Position numbers and translations under genes: made by a program | Notes under the pieces: model-generated | Told to the model about the DNA's origin: nothing | The model's database searches: none | What the model saw: the letters and a program-made list of their open reading frames with translations, nothing else | Assembly: GCF_024679245.1 (NCBI RefSeq) | Contig: NC_090188.1 | Coordinates: 39,053,992 to 39,117,991, forward strand | Direction of reading: 5' to 3' | Source of the DNA: Pseudorasbora parva | Lineage: Eukaryota; Chordata; Actinopteri; Cypriniformes; Gobionidae | DNA: 64,000 nt | Shown: one piece after another, positions 47,202-59,332 of the stretch | Layout: the number at the start of each line of letters is the position of its first letter | How positions within the stretch are numbered: position 1 is the stretch's first letter

Positions 47202-50200
47202 ACACAAAGCCAGACCTATTCACCCGAAGGACATCCAAGCTGTCCGGAAACATCTACAAGAACTGTTAGATGCTGGAGTTATAAGGGAGTCAGAGTCGCC
47301 TTTCTCTTCCCCAATCGTGGTGGTGAGGAAAAAGAATGGGGAGCTGAGACTTTGTATTGATTATCGGAAGCTCAACCTCCAAACCATTAAAGACGCTTAC
47401 GCTTTACCTAACCTGGAAGAGACTTTCTCTGCTTTGACTGGGTCTAAATGGTTCTCTGTCTTAGACCTCAAGTCCGGGTACTATCAGATTGAGGTAGAGG
47501 AAGCTGACAAGCCGAAAACCGCCTTTGTTTGTCCCATGGGATTCTGGGAATTTAATAGGATGCCCCAGGGGGTCACAAACGCACCCAGCACGTTCCAGCG
47601 ACTAATGGAGCGCTGCATGGGGGACATTAATCTAAAAGAGGTTCTAGTATTTATAGATGATCTCATAGTCTTTTCTGCAACATTAGAAGAGCATGAGAAA
47701 AGGCTTCTGCGAGTTCTTCAGCGTCTGAAAGACTATGGTCTCAAGTTGTCACCAGAAAAATGTAAATTTTTTCAGACCTCGGTGAGATACCTTGGGCACA
47801 TTGTGTCTGCAGATGGTGTTGAGACAGATCCTGACAAGATCAAGGCACTAAAAACCTGGCCAAGTCCGACAAACTTGAAGGAACTCAGGTCTTTCCTTGG
47901 ATTCGCAGGGTATTACAGGAGATTTATCAAAGACTTCTCCAAAATAGTGAAACCTCTAAACAATCTTACCTCTGGATACCCTCCGCTTCGAAAAATGAAG
48001 AACACCCAAGACACAAAAGGTCAATACCTGAATCCTAGAGAGCCATTCAAACAACGTTGGACAGCTACTTGCCAGCAAGCTTTTGATGAAATCATTGACA
48101 AGCTTACCTCGGCTCCTATCTTGGGGTTTGCAGATCCTAAACTGCCGTACATCTTACACACGGATGCAAGCACCACAGGTTTAGGAGCTGCATTATACCA
48201 GGAGCAGGCAGGAAGCATGAGGCCGATTGCTTTTGCAAGTAGGGGTTTGTCACTCAGCGAGCGTCGCTATCCAGCGCACAAACTCGAATTCCTCGCTTTA
48301 AAGTGGGCTGTGACTGAAAAGTTCCACGATTATCTTTATGGTAGTAAATTCACAGCCGTCACAGACAGTAACCCGCTTACATATGTCCTAACTACTGCGA
48401 AGTTGGACGCAGCCAGCTATCGCTGGTTATCTGCTCTTTCTACTTACTCTTTCTCCTTGAAGTATCGGGCAGGGAAACTTAACCTTGATGCGGATGGCTT
48501 ATCTAGGCGTCCTCATGAAGTAACTGCTGACCTTGCCTCAAAAAAGGAACAAGAGAGGATTGATAAGTTCCTAACCTTATATCTTGAGAATCCAGGAACA
48601 ACAAGTCTTTCACGGGATGAGGTTGAAGCCATCTGTGACAAGCATATGATCTGCTCTGTGCCTGGAGATGTTACGGAAGGTGCAAATGATCAAACAGTGT
48701 TAGTTCAGTCTCTTGCTATGAGTTCTAGTGCTGTGCCAAGCAGCTATGAGGAAGAAAAGCATGAAATCTCACTCATACCTCATCTGTCAGTTCAGGATCT
48801 CATTGATAGGCAAAGCGCTGACTCAACCATCTCTCAGCTTATTACTCACCTGAAAACAGGAGAGAAACCTTCGCCCACTTTGAGATCTGAGCTCCCGGAG
48901 CTTTCTCTTATGATGAGGGAGTGGAATCGTTTTGTGTTCCTAGATGGGGTGTTGTACAGAAAGAGACAGGATGGAGAAGTTCTGACTTATCAGTTGGTTT
49001 TACCCAAAGAGTTCAGAGCAAATGTCCTGACCAGCCTCCATGATGAGATGGGCCACATGGGGATGGACCGGACCATTGATCTAGTAAGGTCCCGGTTTTA
49101 CTGGCCAAAAATGGCTTTTGATGTTGAACAAAAGATCAAAACTTGTCCTCGTTGTGTGATTCACAGAGCCCACCCAGAGAAAGCAGCTCCGCTTGTCAAC
49201 ATACGAACAACTCGACCCCTAGAGCTACTGTGTATTGACTTCCTTTCTTTGGAGCCGGATCGCAGTAATACCAAAGACATACTTGTGATAACAGATCATT
49301 TTACTAAGTATGCAATGGCCATACCAACGGCCAATCAGAAGGCTCGAACCGTCGCCAAAGCTCTATGGGACAATTTCATCGTCCACTATGGGTTCCCAGA
49401 AAGGTTACATAGTGACCAGGGTCCCGATTTTGAGTCACACACTATTAAAGAGCTCTGTGCCATCTCCGGGATTAAAAAGGGAAGGACCACACCCTATCAT
49501 CCACGTGGTAATCCTGTGGAGAGATTTAACAGAACACTTTTGAATATGCTAGGTAGCATGAGTGACGTACAGAAAACTCACTGGCGTGACTTTGTTAAAC
49601 CTCTCGTCCACGCGTACAATTGTACGAAGAATGATGTCACAGGATTCACCCCTTACGAACTGATGTTTGGGAGGCAGCCCCGACTACCCATTGATCTAGC
49701 TTTTGGCCTACCCATCACCTCCAAGCAACTGTCACACTCCCAATATGTGTCAAACCTTAAAAAGCACCTTGAGGAGAGTTATCAAATTGCTACTCGCAAT
49801 GCACTCAAGAATGCTGATAGGAACAAGATGAGGTTCGACAAGCATGTTGTTGAGTCTACCTTGGAAATTGGTGATAGAGTCTTAGTGCGACAAGTCCGTT
49901 TGCGAGGAAAACACAAACTAGCTGATAAATGGGAACCATCTGCTTACATTGTAGTACGTCAGGCTGGTGAACTTCCAGTATACACAGTAAGACCTGAAGG
50001 AAAAGAAGGATCAGTGCGTACCTTGCATCGAGATCTTCTGCTTCCCTGTGGATTTCTCCCTGTGGCAAGTGAAATGGTGTCTAATTCACCAAAACCTGTT
50101 TCAAAGCCTAGAACACGTCAACAGTCCAGAGATGAAAATTCTGATGCGGATGGTGCAGAAGAAAACACTGAGTCAATGGAAGATGAAGTTCCAGAGTATT

Positions 50201-50817
50201 GGCTGACAATCCCTACCGTTGAAAAGTCTCATGGAGAAGCATCGGCTACTTTAACACCTACTTTGCATCTTCCCGTAGGATGTGATCCTCAAGTACCTTC
50301 AATAGCTCCAGGTGATGAGCATCTTCTTGTGGTGATGGATCCTGCTGGACATGAGGCATGCTTGGATAATTCACACACTCAAATGCCTGATATTATGAAT
50401 CAGTTGACTGAATCAGATAAAATGCTAGAAGAAGATGAATTGTCAGAGAATCAGCTAAGTGGAAACTTACCTGAAAGTCCAGCTGAGGAAGAGCAAAATG
50501 GTAATGAAGTGGAAATCGGAGAGGAAACTGAAATACCAGTGGATAGTTCGTCCAATGCTAAAAGGATTGAACTGTCTCAAGGGCCAGAATGTTTAATAAG
50601 ACGTTCACAAAGGCAAAGAGAAAAGCCCGAAAGACTGCAGTATAGAGAATTGGGAAACCCGCTAGTATCTGTTGCCCAAGCACTTTTTCATGGCCTAACC
50701 ACTGCCTTTACAAACTCTCTAAATGGGCTTAACCTTGCTGAAGCACCCTTACCCCCAACATTTGATGTGCCAATTACATCCCAGCCAATAAGAGCTAATG
50801 CAACGGGACGTGCATAG
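47116..50817 (+). CDS. pol: Pol: reverse transcriptase, RNase H, integrase, C-terminal extension
   Basis: A 1,233-codon open frame. The first 27 or so codons overlap protease in another frame and are probably not meaningful; RT homology starts at about 47197. RT: LRLCIDYRKLN, LDLKSGYYQI, and the active site FIDDL with D181-D182. RNase H: HTDASTTGLGAAL (D350), KLEFLALKWAV, TDSNPL (D417). Integrase: zinc motif H642, H647, C677, C680; catalytic D708 (CIDFLS), D767 (SDQGPDF), E802 (GNPVERFNR), so the last two are 34 residues apart. A GPY/F-like module follows (GDRVLVRQVRLRGKHKLADKW). The last ~270 residues are an acidic, low-complexity tail ending in RRSQRQREKPERLQYRELG. There is no chromodomain. 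All catalytic residues are intact. Confidence 0.95.
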   Translation: MKFLHAMILISVTLLRPNTIFDCMTRPFKHKARPIHPKDIQAVRKHLQELLDAGVIRESESPFSSPIVVVRKKNGELRLCIDYRKLNLQTIKDAYALPNLEETFSALTGSKWFSVLDLKSGYYQIEVEEADKPKTAFVCPMGFWEFNRMPQGVTNAPSTFQRLMERCMGDINLKEVLVFIDDLIVFSATLEEHEKRLLRVLQRLKDYGLKLSPEKCKFFQTSVRYLGHIVSADGVETDPDKIKALKTWPSPTNLKELRSFLGFAGYYRRFIKDFSKIVKPLNNLTSGYPPLRKMKNTQDTKGQYLNPREPFKQRWTATCQQAFDEIIDKLTSAPILGFADPKLPYILHTDASTTGLGAALYQEQAGSMRPIAFASRGLSLSERRYPAHKLEFLALKWAVTEKFHDYLYGSKFTAVTDSNPLTYVLTTAKLDAASYRWLSALSTYSFSLKYRAGKLNLDADGLSRRPHEVTADLASKKEQERIDKFLTLYLENPGTTSLSRDEVEAICDKHMICSVPGDVTEGANDQTVLVQSLAMSSSAVPSSYEEEKHEISLIPHLSVQDLIDRQSADSTISQLITHLKTGEKPSPTLRSELPELSLMMREWNRFVFLDGVLYRKRQDGEVLTYQLVLPKEFRANVLTSLHDEMGHMGMDRTIDLVRSRFYWPKMAFDVEQKIKTCPRCVIHRAHPEKAAPLVNIRTTRPLELLCIDFLSLEPDRSNTKDILVITDHFTKYAMAIPTANQKARTVAKALWDNFIVHYGFPERLHSDQGPDFESHTIKELCAISGIKKGRTTPYHPRGNPVERFNRTLLNMLGSMSDVQKTHWRDFVKPLVHAYNCTKNDVTGFTPYELMFGRQPRLPIDLAFGLPITSKQLSHSQYVSNLKKHLEESYQIATRNALKNADRNKMRFDKHVVESTLEIGDRVLVRQVRLRGKHKLADKWEPSAYIVVRQAGELPVYTVRPEGKEGSVRTLHRDLLLPCGFLPVASEMVSNSPKPVSKPRTRQQSRDENSDADGAEENTESMEDEVPEYWLTIPTVEKSHGEASATLTPTLHLPVGCDPQVPSIAPGDEHLLVVMDPAGHEACLDNSHTQMPDIMNQLTESDKMLEEDELSENQLSGNLPESPAEEEQNGNEVEIGEETEIPVDSSSNAKRIELSQGPECLIRRSQRQREKPERLQYRELGNPLVSVAQALFHGLTTAFTNSLNGLNLAEAPLPPTFDVPITSQPIRANATGRA

Positions 50818-50822
50818 ATTCT

Positions 50823-50833
50823 GGAAGGGAGGG
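50823..50833 (+). promoter_or_regulatory. Polypurine tract
   Basis: GGAAGGGAGGG directly abuts the 3' LTR, the expected plus-strand primer position. Confidence 0.9.
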
Positions 50834-52355
50834 TGTAGCACAGGTGATTTAGCTACATAGTGACAAGAGATACAATACACACTGCACAATAGTGATTTAA
50901 TTCATTTATGTGATTTTATTAAAATTTCATAATTTGTTTGATTGCAAAAACAAGCAGAAGAAACATTTCTGAAAGAAAGAAGTGAAAAGAAATTGTTTTT
51001 CTATGTGTTTTAATTTATTTTTGAGCTTTTCATTTGGTTTTGTCATGTATGTGAAAATAGAGTACTGCCCCTTTAAGCCTGCTCTTTCTAGAACGTGCTC
51101 TCAGGCAGAGGGAGAATTGAATCCTCCATTTTGAGAAGTGTTAGAGCAGAGGTCCTGTGGCTGTTTTTGTTTGAACATCGGTATTTTGAGGCCAAATATT
51201 TGAAGTTATAGAAGTTATCACTAAACAAGGATTTGGTGAGTGTTAATGTTTTTTTGTATGTATATGGTTGAAATGAGATCAGCGATCAGTAAATGTGTTT
51301 ACATGTGACATTAACTGTGTGACGAAATCATAGAAAGCATGTGTTTTAAGTGTAGTCTTGAGTTTATTTGAATGTATATATGGTTTGATTTGAGTTTTAT
51401 CTTGACTTCCTTTATGTGAATGTTATATATGTCATTTTATTTGGGTTATTATTGCTGTAGCGAGACAATGATGCAGCTCTCCGCTGTCTTAATACTGTTA
51501 TTTCTCTCAGAAGTAATAAGATTGAAATCGAAATAATTGTATTATCATTTTGACCTAAAATACAGGTCAGGTTTTTTGTTCCTGTTGAAACATTTCTGGA
51601 TATTCCCTTTGATGGCGAGCCCCCATGGATCTGGACCCTAGACCTGATTGAGTAGGCCTAAGCCCTATATCGTGAACTCTACTTTCTTCCAATTTGAGGT
51701 GGGATCTTCACTCACACTTTCTCTATTTTTTCCTATCACTTGAGACTGAGTGATTAAAATTTTCCTGGATCGAGTTTAAAGGGCTATTTTTCCCTTATTC
51801 TTTTCTTGCGCTTTCACGCAACAAGACTGGACTTTGTTTTTTCCCCCAGTGAACTGTTTTCCTTAACTGTTTTTTCTGAGGAGAGACAAAACTAACATTT
51901 ATTGGAAGGAAAACTCAGGACTGTTGAGCTCAAATTGCATTGACTTTGAGAATTTTTTCTGATACACATTCTGATTTTTGTACTCATACCAAACTATTGA
52001 ATGAATGTGAACAGAATTTATTTGACATACAAATAAGTGTGTGTTATTTACAAAGGTGCACCTATAGTTTTTTTTGAGATCTAACTTTTGTATATTTTTC
52101 ATACCGGTATATTGTTCATTTCATTTGTTATTTTTCTTGTAATTGTTCTCATTGACTGTTTACAACAAATTTATTTCTTTATCTTTACATTTCAAATAGT
52201 AAATAGTCGGCTGACATCAAAAGAAGTTCTGATTCATCTTATCTGTACATATTTCTAAATCACAGTTAACTCAGGCTCCCTAGTCGAACCTAGTGGCCCA
52301 CACGACAAAAAATAAATAAATCTGCCTACCGCAATTAGCTATTGCGGGTGCTACA
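50834..52355 (+). repeat. 3' long terminal repeat
   Basis: Same length as the 5' LTR and nearly identical. It carries the same AATAAA and terminal hairpin and is followed by the TAGA duplication. Confidence 0.97.
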
Positions 52356-52359
52356 TAGA

Positions 52360-55110
52360 CACACTCTAAAAAATGATCTTTTGATTTTAATGGTGTAAGG
52401 TTGTAATATTCTACGGTTAAAAACTGTTATTTGGTAAACAGAAAGTTTCCGTAGGAAACAGTACAGGTTCCGTACTATATACGGTGAAGAACTGTAATAG
52501 ATCTAACCTTATGCCTGTAAAATTTACAGAAAAACAATGTAAAATCCCAACAGAATATTTTTGGAAACCCAAAAACATATTTTTTGTTTCAATCACAATG
52601 AACTGTTAAACAGAATATTGTGTTATATTTACAACAATATGTGATTATAATCAAATGTGTTTGTTAAACAGAGAAATACTTTAATACTGTAAAAACTATT
52701 TTGTTAATTTGATATCTAAATATTGTAAAAATTAAAGTTTTAGTCAGTTGTTATTAGAAATGTAAGTCATTTTACAAGTTTATGCACTTAAAAAAATGTC
52801 TAAACATGTATTTGAATTGCATATAAGTGTTCCATGCATTTTGATTGTGTAATTTTGACAAACAAATTAATAAACTTAATGAAAATCTTATTTGTAAATC
52901 AAACAAATGAAACAGGTAAGATTCTCAGATGAGAAGCTCACTACTGAGTTAAAGTACTATTCAACCAGTGTTGAAGTTAATGAGATAATTAAGAGACGAT
53001 TTAACATTAATGATGAACACCTGATGATAACAATCAGAATCACTGAAAGAAAGAGAAACACGAGAACTACAACTGACTTCAGCCACAGCTTTAGATGAAA
53101 TCAACTGAAGATAAAAGAAGACATTAAATCTCTGAAGATCTCAGCAGAGGATTAAAAAACTCTACAAACAGCATTACCAGCTTCACACATTACTAACCAG
53201 ACTGACTTTATTTGTGTAATTTATGTTTTAATGAAAATAATAGTTTTATTTGAAGTCACCATGATGGTGAACAGTGTTTTCTTTAGTTGGGCTCTCGACC
53301 CTTGACTCTCCAACATTAGTTTTCTGGCTGCTTTAACTGTGTTTATAAAGCATTATTGTTATGGTATGGAAAGCAAAGCAAAAACATGGCCAGGTGATTT
53401 GGCTCATTGTTTATGAGGCTATAATCATTGTCTAGTGATCACTGGTCTTTTTCAGAGTTTAAGGTCCTTATGTGTGTTAATTTTGTTTTATTCATAATAG
53501 TGCCCAACTGGCTATTTCATTCTACACTACAGCATGAGTTTCAGCAATGTTGTGGCAATCTAATAATATGCAGAGCTAAAAAAAAAAAATGTGCAAAAGG
53601 TTTTAATCTATGGCAATTATTAGACACAAACAGATATCAAGAATCAGTGTATAAATCTCAACAATGGTGACAATCAATGAAAAGCTTCATGCTGCAGTGC
53701 ATGCTGGGTACCACCGATCAAAACTCTCCCATGGGTCCCAGCATGCATTGCGGCATGAATAAATTATGCATCTGAATTGACAAATTTTCTTTGATTCTTG
53801 CTATTTTTTTTATTTTTTACTTTTGCTGTTTTTCTTGTGACGTTTTATAGTAGGTTGTTTCATGTTAAGAGTAGATGTTTATCTGATTTTTGTTTTTGTT
53901 TTTTGCTTGTCACCATTGTAGAGATACATACACTGATTCTTGATGTCTGTGTGTGTCTCAATAATGCTGTAGTTTAAAACTTGTTTTATAAACCTGCATA
54001 TTATTTGATTACGACAACCATACTGGATATCGTACTGTAAACCACATGGCTATTATTACACATATTACACATCACCTTTATAACCAGAGCATTAGAATCT
54101 GAATGAGCTCAGTGATTCAACCACTACATGATGATTATATAATCATCATTAAAGAGACAAATCACCTGGCCATGTTTCTTTCTTGGCTTTCCATGCTGTA
54201 ACAAAACTGCTTCACAAGCACAGTTAAAGCAGCCAGAAAACTAATGTGAAAGAGTTAAGGGTCGAGAACCCAACTAAAGAAAACACTGTTCACCATCATG
54301 GTTATCATCAGGTGTTCATCACTAATGCTCAATCATCACATAATTATCTAATTAACATCAACACTGCTTCAATGGTACTTTAACTCAGTAGTAAGCACAC
54401 ACATGAACACCGGGAAGTGTTAATTTAACATGGGCATATTTCTGTGTGCTTTTCCATAATTCTTAACTGTTTAATTTACTTATAACTGGCATATATCAAT
54501 CACATTCAGTTTATTAATACAATTACACAAATCTTACCTGTTTCATTTATGTATACTTACAAATATGAATCACATTAAGTTTATTAATTTGTTTATGTAA
54601 AAAAAATTGAAATCCATTGAAAATTTATATGCAATATAAATACATAAATCTTATGCTTTTTGTTTCCTTTTTTCTTTTAGTCTTTACATTTTTATGTAAT
54701 ACTTACTGGTTTTATATTTATATTTATGTAAAAAACAAAAAACAGTGCCTCCTCTAACCACACCTAATTTTGAATTTCATAGTGTGCATAGTTTCATAAT
54801 TCTCTGGTAACGGCAGCTGCCAGCGTTTTTTACGGTAAAAAAACGGCAGCTGTGGTTGCCAGAACTTTACCGCAAAAAATACAGCAGTAATGTTTTAGGT
54901 GTTACGGGACAGCACCATATAATTTAAAGGTTTATAATGTAATAATTATGGTTAAAAAACATTTATTTTACAGGTTAAAACTGTATAATTTAAAAGTTTA
55001 TACATTTTATTTTATTTAACAGTAAAATACCGTTAAATGTACAGTTTTTCAAAGTGAAAAAGAACAGGTCATTGTGTAATTAACAGTGAAAAACCATAAA
55101 TTGACATTCC
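52360..55110. mobile_element. Large foldback (palindromic) DNA element
   Basis: The left half recurs inverted in the right half around a centre near 53,727. GAAACAGGTAAGATT at 52910 faces CTTACCTGTTTC near 54535. The segment at 53265-53420 (GTGAACAGTGTTTTCTTTAGTTGGG, CTGGCTGCTTTAACTGTG, ATGGCCAGGTGATTTG) recurs inverted at 54165-54300. GCATGCTGGGTACC and GGGTCCCAGCATGC flank the centre. ACGGTAAAA-like motifs lie near both outer ends. There is no coding capacity and the edges are approximate. I could not fix a target duplication. Confidence 0.7.
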
Positions 55111-55469
55111 CAGAATTCCCCACGTGACACTTCGCATTTGATGCTTTTTTTATTGAATTAACTATGTTTCTTCTTAGTTTTTTCTAATCACTTATGTACA
55201 TTAAGGTTTTATTTTACATCTAATGTTGTTAAATTAATGTTTATTGCATTTTTAAAAAGCCATGTCTGTTACCATGATGGTGTTTGGTGTTTAGTGTTTG
55301 TGTGTGCACCTTCTATATGTTAATATTGTCCCTCCAAAAGCTGCTTGATGAGCTTTGATTCATCATGTGATTCTCATCATCAACATCAAGGAACGGGTCA
55401 AGTACCCTGGTGTAGGAAGGAATGCAAAAAGACTATTAGTGTAAATGTCCTTCAATTAACTTAAAGCTG

Positions 55470-55754
55470 GGAGTTTTTAAAAGCCTCAGGAATCTTTTGC
55501 AGGTGTTTAGAGTTAATTAGTTGATTCAGATGATAAGGTTAATAGCTCGTTTGGAGAACCTTTTCATGATATGCTTTTTTTTTTTAGATGAGCTGAATGC
55601 CAAAATCATCAGTATTAAAACAATAAAAGACCTGAAATATTTCAGTTGGTGTGCAATGAATCTAAAATATATGAAAGTGGAGTTTTTATCATTACATTAT
55701 GGAAAATAATGAACTTTATCACAATATGCTATTTTTTCGAGAAGGACCTGTATT
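55470..55754 (+). repeat. Interspersed repeat fragment
   Basis: The stretch with GCAGGTGTTTAGAGTTAATT, ACCTGAAATATTTCAGTTGG and GAGAAGGACCTGTA matches a 3' portion of a repeat I recall as frequent in fish genomes. It has an internal poly-T and no coding frame of its own. The family is not named. Confidence 0.55.
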
Positions 55755-55968
55755 TGTATGGTCTGCTCCTGGAAAGGCTATAGACCTTCATGCTGATATT
55801 TTACCAACAAAGTAGGTAAACTAGGGCTGAACTCGAAACACAACTGAACACAAGAGACAGGGAATACATGTGACAAAAACAGGGCTGGAAACGTTAGTAG
55901 GCCAGTTCCCACGCAAAGGTTGTGATCTATAAAAAAAAAACTTGACGGGAGAATGTGTGCACCTTTAA

Positions 55969-56198
55969 AGGGGTGATGAATTGAGAAATCAACTTTTCCT
56001 TGAGCATTTGATATATAAAAAGTCATGGTAATATAAGAATATCCTGTACGTGTTTACGAGCTTACGAAAACTTCCTTGTTAGTCAAAGAAAAGCTTTCAT
56101 AGTTTTATTACTTATTTTATTACTTATTAGTTATAATGTTTTTGATGTTTTCTAAGACAACAGTATAAAAAAAAGAAAAAAGCCAGTTCATGACACCT
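55969..56198. mobile_element. MITE, 230 bp, TTAA-flanked
   Basis: The ends AGGGGTGATGAA and (complement) AGGTGTCATGAA form a terminal inverted repeat flanked by TTAA at 55965-55968 and 56199-56202. TTAA duplication suggests mobilisation by a piggyBac-type or similar transposase. Confidence 0.75.
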
Positions 56199-56202
56199 TT
56201 AA

Positions 56203-56699
56203 GCAAACTTTGAGCTGTGCGTAGGCACATTCTGGAGACAAAGGGAATTGGCGACACAGATGGTGAGGTCGTGAACTGAAGATAGATTGTAAAAAATAAT
56301 TAAGAATTAATAAATAATTAATTAAATTGAATGTAGTGCGACTACATGTGATACAGACTAACATGAAATACCCTTTTATTAGAGAACGACAGAACAGTTT
56401 TCCAGGCAAATATATGGGATTTCACTCTCATTTGCATGCCGATCAGCATTCATGAGGTGATTTGCATTGACTATTTATGGTTAAAAATGGGCGTGTACAG
56501 GGCGGGATATGAGGCTGGTTCACGTACGCACATCTATGGGTGATCTGTGATTTATAAAGGGAACATTGCTTACAGGTGTGCATACGCATGGTTTCATAAA
56601 TCAGAATATTTTTTGCCGTACGCAATTTTTGGCTTTTGGGTGCACGTAAACTTTTAGTAGGGATCCTAAACACAGTTTTATAAATGAGGCTCTAGAACT
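56203..56699. repeat. AT-rich spacer with probable repeat fragment
   Basis: Between about 56,440 and 56,695 the phrases GATTTATAAAGG, GGTTTCATAAATCAG and TTTATAAATGAGGC recur in both orientations, resembling a degraded MITE. No gene is seen. Confidence 0.4.
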
Positions 56700-57000
56700 T
56701 TCACCCATAGAAAACATTAAGCGCATCATGAAGATGCATGCAGACTGTTATAAAAAGAAGAGCCACACAGTGGTAAACATGGCCCTGTCCCAACTTTTTT
56801 GAGATGTGTTGATGCCATGAAATTTAAAATGAACTTTTCTCCTTAAAATTATACATTTCATCAGTTTAAACATTTGATATGTCATCTTTTGAATTCTGAA
56901 TAAATAAATTCAGATAAATAAATATTGAAATTTGAAACTTCCACATCATTGCATTCTGTTTTTATTCAGTAATATGTACAGTGTCCAAACTATATTAATA
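56700..57000 (+). mobile_element. 3' remnant of a Tc1/mariner-like transposon
   Basis: The segment with CATGGCCCTGTCCCAACTTT, GATGCCATGAAATTTAAAAT and AACTTCCACATCATTGCATT matches, from memory, the 3' end of a fish DNA transposon. A short frame ending NMALSQLF then stop would be the transposase C-terminus. The family assignment is tentative. Confidence 0.5.
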
Positions 57001-57240
57001 AAAACTATTAGTAGTTTTTGAAAAATAGCACTGCTAACTGAGCTTATCATCTCAGATGAGTTTGTGAAATAAAAATATTTAATATGACAATTATGCTCAT
57101 ATTAATTATTAGATTATTTTTAAATGCCCATGCACAACCTTTACTTTACAAAATAGTAATGATCCAGGTGGGAACCAAGAAATCGGTTGGGCAAGATTTC
57201 TTTTTGTGAGCTAGACCATGTGTATCCAATATCAGAAAGA

Positions 57241-57384
<144 letters not shown>

Positions 57385-57658
57385 TAAAACATGCTGCTGG
57401 TGTTAGTGTAAGTGAAGGGATAGTACTTGGATGAATATGATTTCATCTGTTCTTGAAAATGGAGATACATTTCTATTCTAACCTTTAGGGCAACTGCATT
57501 TTTGTAGGGTAGATCTCACTGTGAACTTCCACATTTCTATTTGAGAACCTCTGTGAAAATGCATTTATTCATATGTAAATGCTTTTTGTGCTTTTAAAGC
57601 CACCTTCATACGTGATCTCCTTATGATATAATATCCATATCACATATTTCATTAACGC

Positions 57659-58254
57659 ATAACACTTTATTTGAAGCCAATGCTTATAATGAATTATCGC
57701 TCCATTTATACTTATTTATAAGTATTAGTATTCTATAAACATATTCATAAAGCCCAATTAAGACCTATAGACCTGCATTATAAGAACAGTATATTATAGT
57801 TTATTTATATCATTATATAATTTATATTATTTTTGTATATTTATTTATAAGTCATGCATTTGCTCTTTTAATGCACATGCTCATAATACATTATACACTG
57901 ATTTATAAGTATTAATTAGTCAGTCGTAGACCAGTGTATCGTGACACAGATGAGGGCAGAGGATGAGGTATGGATGTCATAAAGATGCAGCCTGCATTGC
58001 TATGATGTTATTACATTATAGGTACAATGATTTTCGTAATTCAGATTTATTAAGTCAATATATTAATATTAATATTAGTACTTGTGTTATTAATGTACAT
58101 ACGTGTTCTTATAAATACTTATCTCTATAAATGCATCATCGAGCTTTAAGTGAAAACATAGGATGCAGTTTCACAAAGCAAATATATACTTATAAATAAG
58201 TATAAATATGCCTATAATTCAATATAAGCTTAGGCTTCATAGGAAGTGTTACCC
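57659..58254. mobile_element. MITE with ~65 bp terminal inverted repeats
   Basis: The left end TAACACTTTATTTGAAGCC...TATACTTATTTATAAGTA is mirrored by the right end, whose complement reads GGGTAACACTTCCTATGAAGCC...TATACTTATTTATAAGTA. The interior is AT-rich and non-coding. The target duplication is not clear. Confidence 0.7.
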
Positions 58255-58824
<570 letters not shown>

Positions 58825-59199
58825 TATCATACAATGCTTCAAATACAATTTGGCTAGTTAAATTATCTTTTTTGGTGGTGGGGGGGGGGGGGGTCACTGG
58901 ATGAGTGATGGGAATTTGGGATGGGATGGGAATTTGATGAATATTTCATTTTTTTTTTTTTTTATGGTTTGAAGGATTAAAGAGAGATCCATGGGACAAA
59001 GTGAGCCACTCAGAACTGTGTTGGTAACCCCCAGTAGCATGTTGTTGCTGTTGTTTTTATCATTTAATTTAATAATTATTAATAATTCCATGAATTATAG
59101 CACATTTTCTTTTTATTTTCTGTTTATACATTTTCTATTATTCATAAATAACATTTAGCCCTTGTTTTATTTCAACAGTTCTTGCATATTACTGCATAT

Positions 59200-59332
59200 A
59201 CTTGGCCTGTTCGGAGAGGGGGACCTGCCAGTAGCCCTTGGTGAGGTCGAGGGTTGATATGTAGCGCGCCCTCTCCAGGCGGTCCAGCAGCTCATCCACT
59301 CGGGGCATTGGGTATCCGTCGAACTCAGAGAC
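59200..59332 (-). pseudogene. Fossil fragment of a Ty3-type reverse transcriptase
   Basis: Read on the minus strand, this gives about 44 residues of RT in one frame, including EFDGYPMPRVDELLDRLERA and YISTLDLTKGYWQVPL. These are the conserved RT finger/palm motifs of Ty3/gypsy pol (compare LDLKSGYYQI in the intact element, a different family). No LTR or further pol sequence flanks it, so it is an isolated remnant about 0.8 kb upstream of hcrtr2 exon 1. Confidence 0.88.

Larger units (their letters stand above)
42798..52355 (+). mobile_element. Complete Ty3-type LTR retrotransposon with PNMA-like gag
   Basis: A 9,558 bp element: 5' LTR, tRNA-Arg primer-binding site, gag, protease, RT-RNase H-integrase, purine tract, 3' LTR. 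The LTR termini TGTAGCAC and GTGCTACA are perfect inverted repeats. TAGA at 42794-42797 and 52356-52359 is a 4-bp target duplication. Domain order PR-RT-RH-IN places it in Ty3/gypsy. Each LTR is 1,522 bp, and I found two differences between them (about 42846 against 50882, and 43899 against 51935), so the insertion is recent. No env-like gene is seen. One frame change separates PR from RT. Confidence 0.97.

Noticed and set aside
47197..47203. Second TTTAAAC as a -1 slippery site between protease and RT
   Set aside because: It is not in the X XXY YYZ register of the protease frame, and a -1 shift would lead to the wrong frame for RT; only a +1 shift or an indel fits.
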